From Lachnospiraceae bacterium KM106-2 (lineage in GTDB: Bacteria > Bacillota > Clostridia > Lachnospirales > Lachnospiraceae): DNA of 64,000 nucleotides. Below the pieces are notes generated by a model. The model was not told where the DNA came from, did not search any database, and was given only the letters and a program-made list of their open reading frames with translations. This document shows positions 62,338-64,000 of this stretch, piece by piece. Numbering within the stretch: position 1 is the stretch's first letter; each line of letters starts with the position of its first letter. The DNA lies in contig AP018794.1 in the NCBI GenBank assembly GCA_009731425.1, positions 3,242,501-3,306,500 of the forward strand, written 5' to 3'. Position numbers and translations under genes: made by a program.

Positions 62338-62934
62338 TTATTTAGAATACAACTCAACGATAAGCACTTCGTTAACAGGAACATCGATTTCTTCTCTTGA
62401 TGGCATTTCTTTAACAGTACCAGAAAGAGCTTCTTGATTAGCTTCAAGCCAAGCAGGAACAATCTTTGCACCAGTAACTTCTAAGATATCTTTGTATCTT
62501 TGAGCACTCTTATATTTTTCTTTAATTTCGATAACATCACCTGGTTTTACTGAGTAAGAAGGGATGTTTACACATTTACCGTTTACTAAAATGTGTTTGT
62601 GATCAACGATCTGTCTAGCTTCTTTACGAGTTCTAGCATAACCCATTCTGTAAACAACGTTGTCAAGTCTAAGTTCAAGAAGGATCATTAGGTTTTCACC
62701 TGTTGTACCATTCTTCATTTTCTTAGCTTTTGCAAACATGTTTCTGAAAGGTTTTTCTAAAACACCATAGATAAATTTTGCTTTTTGTTTTTCTCTTAAT
62801 TGTAAACCATATTCACTAGTTTTTTTACCAGCTCTAGCTGATGATCTATTGGATGTCTTGGATAATCCCATAAATACAGGGTCTAAACCAAGTGATCTAC
62901 ATCTTTTAAGAACAGGACTCATGTCTCTTGCCAT
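62338..62934 (-). CDS. rpsD: 30S ribosomal protein S4
   Basis: The 198-residue S4: [18 protein letters not shown] at the start, [39 protein letters not shown]4 RNA-binding domain ([34 protein letters not shown]), and end [10 protein letters not shown]. It lacks the N-terminal zinc cysteine set of some S4 variants. 18 bp after rpsK. Confidence 0.97.
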   Translation of the reverse strand: MARDMSPVLKRCRSLGLDPVFMGLSKTSNRSSARAGKKTSEYGLQLREKQKAKFIYGVLEKPFRNMFAKAKKMKNGTTGENLMILLELRLDNVVYRMGYARTRKEARQIVDHKHILVNGKCVNIPSYSVKPGDVIEIKEKYKSAQRYKDILEVTGAKIVPAWLEANQEALSGTVKEMPSREEIDVPVNEVLIVELYSK

Positions 62935-62952
62935 TTGTTATATACCTCCTAA

Positions 62953-63348
62953 TTAGACTCTTCTACGTTTTGGTGGTCTACATCCGTTGTGTGGAACTGG
63001 AGTTACATCTTTGATGCTTGTTACTTCGATACCACAAGCTTGAAGAGCACGAATTGCTGCTTCTCTTCCTGATCCAGGACCTTTAACCATAACTTCTACT
63101 GATTTTAATCCGTGTACTAACGCTGCTTTAGCTGCTGTTTCAGCTGCCATTTGAGCTGCATAAGGAGTAGATTTTCTAGAACCTCTGAAACCTAATCCAC
63201 CAGCACTAGCCCAAGAAAGTGCATTACCTTCTGCATCTGTTAGTGTAACGATTGTATTATTAAAAGATGACTGAATGTGTGCTTGTCCACGGTCTACGTT
63301 CTTTTTCACACGTCTTTTAGTCACTTTTTTTGTAACTTTTTTAGCCAT
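62953..63348 (-). CDS. rpsK: 30S ribosomal protein S11
   Basis: The 131-residue S11 contains [46 protein letters not shown] and ends [12 protein letters not shown]. Its Lys-rich N-terminal extension ([17 protein letters not shown]) is normal. Follows rpsM by 23 bp. Confidence 0.97.
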   Translation of the reverse strand: MAKKVTKKVTKRRVKKNVDRGQAHIQSSFNNTIVTLTDAEGNALSWASAGGLGFRGSRKSTPYAAQMAAETAAKAALVHGLKSVEVMVKGPGSGREAAIRALQACGIEVTSIKDVTPVPHNGCRPPKRRRV

Positions 63349-63371
63349 TACCAGACCCTCCTATTGGATTA

Positions 63372-63740
63372 TTATTTCTTCTTGTTTGCTACTGTACGTT
63401 TAGGACCTTTTCTAGTTCTAGCGTTTGTCTTAGTTTTTTGACCACGAACTGGAAGACCTTTTCTATGACGAATTCCTCTGTAGCATCCGATTTCTTGTAA
63501 TCTCTTAATGTTAAGAGCGATTTCTCTACGTAAATCACCTTCAACTGTTTGTGATTCGTCGATGATATCACGAATTCTAGCAACTTCTTCATCTGTTAAA
63601 TCGCGAACACGAGTGTCTGGATTAACATTTGCTGCAGCTAAAATACGGTTAGAACTTACTCTACCAATACCATAGATGTAAGTAAGACCGATTTCTACGC
63701 GTTTTTCTCTTGGTAAATCTACACCACTAATACGAGCCAT
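63372..63740 (-). CDS. rpsM: 30S ribosomal protein S13
   Basis: The 122-residue S13 starts [33 protein letters not shown] and ends KRTVANKKK, with [24 protein letters not shown] lies upstream of the ATG. First gene of the rpsM-rpsK-rpsD-rpoA-rplQ unit in view. Confidence 0.97.
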   Translation of the reverse strand: MARISGVDLPREKRVEIGLTYIYGIGRVSSNRILAAANVNPDTRVRDLTDEEVARIRDIIDESQTVEGDLRREIALNIKRLQEIGCYRGIRHRKGLPVRGQKTKTNARTRKGPKRTVANKKK

Positions 63741-64000
63741 GTGCGTACGACACCTCCATTAATATTGTTGTTTTCTTTTCTTAAAATAAGAAACCTTTGT
63801 TTCAAGTTTCAATACGTTATACGTAATGACAACACTTCCTAGTGTTTCATTACCGCAGCCGCTTTAAATTGTGATGAAACTACTGCATATCACATCAATA
63901 GTTCACTAACAACTAGTGATAATGACACATAGTTATTAAAGCATAAACGTTTTCCGCTTATACCCACAATATCACAATGTGAATGTTCTTTAGAAACTAA
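63741..64000. other. 260-bp region upstream of rpsM
   Basis: No rpmJ or infA is present in these bases. A small hairpin (TTTCTTA/TAAGAAA near 63779-63793) lies in the leader. I see no clear promoter; the next upstream gene is outside the window. Confidence 0.5.

Noticed and set aside
62190..62471. Minus-strand frame between rpsD and rpoA
   Set aside because: Overlaps the end of rpsD in another frame and has no family features.

Overview
The window looks like chromosome of a low-G+C, Gram-positive anaerobe, most probably a Lachnospiraceae (Clostridium cluster XIVa) member. This rests on visibly AT-rich DNA, strong AGGAGG-type ribosome sites, the gene order rpsM-rpsK-rpsD-rpoA-rplQ-ecfA1-ecfA2-ecfT-truA-rplM-rpsI, several families I associate with this group (a CD3324-type small regulator, a DUF6715-like anchored protein, an archaeal-type iPGM-like putative homoserine kinase), and a motile, flavin/thiol-based physiology (CheW, MCP, PilZ, trxB, persulfide-type reductase). 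Nearly all genes lie on the minus strand, so the window reads as a leftward series of operons. No tRNA, rRNA or CRISPR array was seen.

0-22.5 kb is mostly core: rnz; the rimI-tsaB-tsaE set (ribosome acetylation and t6A tRNA modification); tex; a lone plus-strand membrane protein; an aspartate-family amino-acid set (pheB-like ACT regulator, hom, an iPGM-family putative homoserine kinase, lysC); cheW; prfB with its programmed +1 frameshift; secA; long-form hpf; a 600-bp gap carrying a cluster of DnaA boxes; a PilZ protein; an SH3-NlpC/P60 wall hydrolase; trxB; a frameshifted CPBP protease gene; and ridA.

22.7-43.6 kb is metabolic and accessory: acyl-ACP thioesterase and CvfB on the plus strand; an orphan TRAP solute-binding protein beside a chemoreceptor; a Crp/Fnr regulator divergent from a two-subunit YdcZ-type exporter with a palindrome between them; a four-domain FAD/rhodanese/TusA/DsrE protein; a GNAT-transketolase(C)-transketolase(N)-SDR operon; a MATE pump; an aldose-epimerase-like protein; rsgA preceded by a consensus promoter, a 16-codon leader ORF and mutually exclusive RNA hairpins including a terminator; several GNAT acetyltransferases; and two small secreted proteins.

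43.7-55.9 kb is a 12.2-kb integrative and probably mobilizable element inserted in the 3' end of rpsI. It is bounded by 20-bp direct repeats with one mismatch, and carries a tyrosine integrase, an XRE regulator with divergent promoters, a small putative DNA-binding (Xis-like) protein, a RepA-like ATPase, a MobV relaxase and a tight four-gene defence-like operon: beta-class DNA methyltransferase, PD-ExK/N6-methyltransferase fusion, TIGR02391 HEPN protein, and a RloC/PrrC-like ATPase with anticodon-nuclease-type residues. The rpsI operon's own terminator appears to have been pushed to the far side of the element.

55.9-64 kb is the ribosomal-protein/rpoA cluster, the ECF energy-coupling module and truA, with a 143-bp tandem repeat between rplQ and ecfA1. 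The two items most worth following are the rsgA leader attenuator and the four-gene cassette in the rpsI element.
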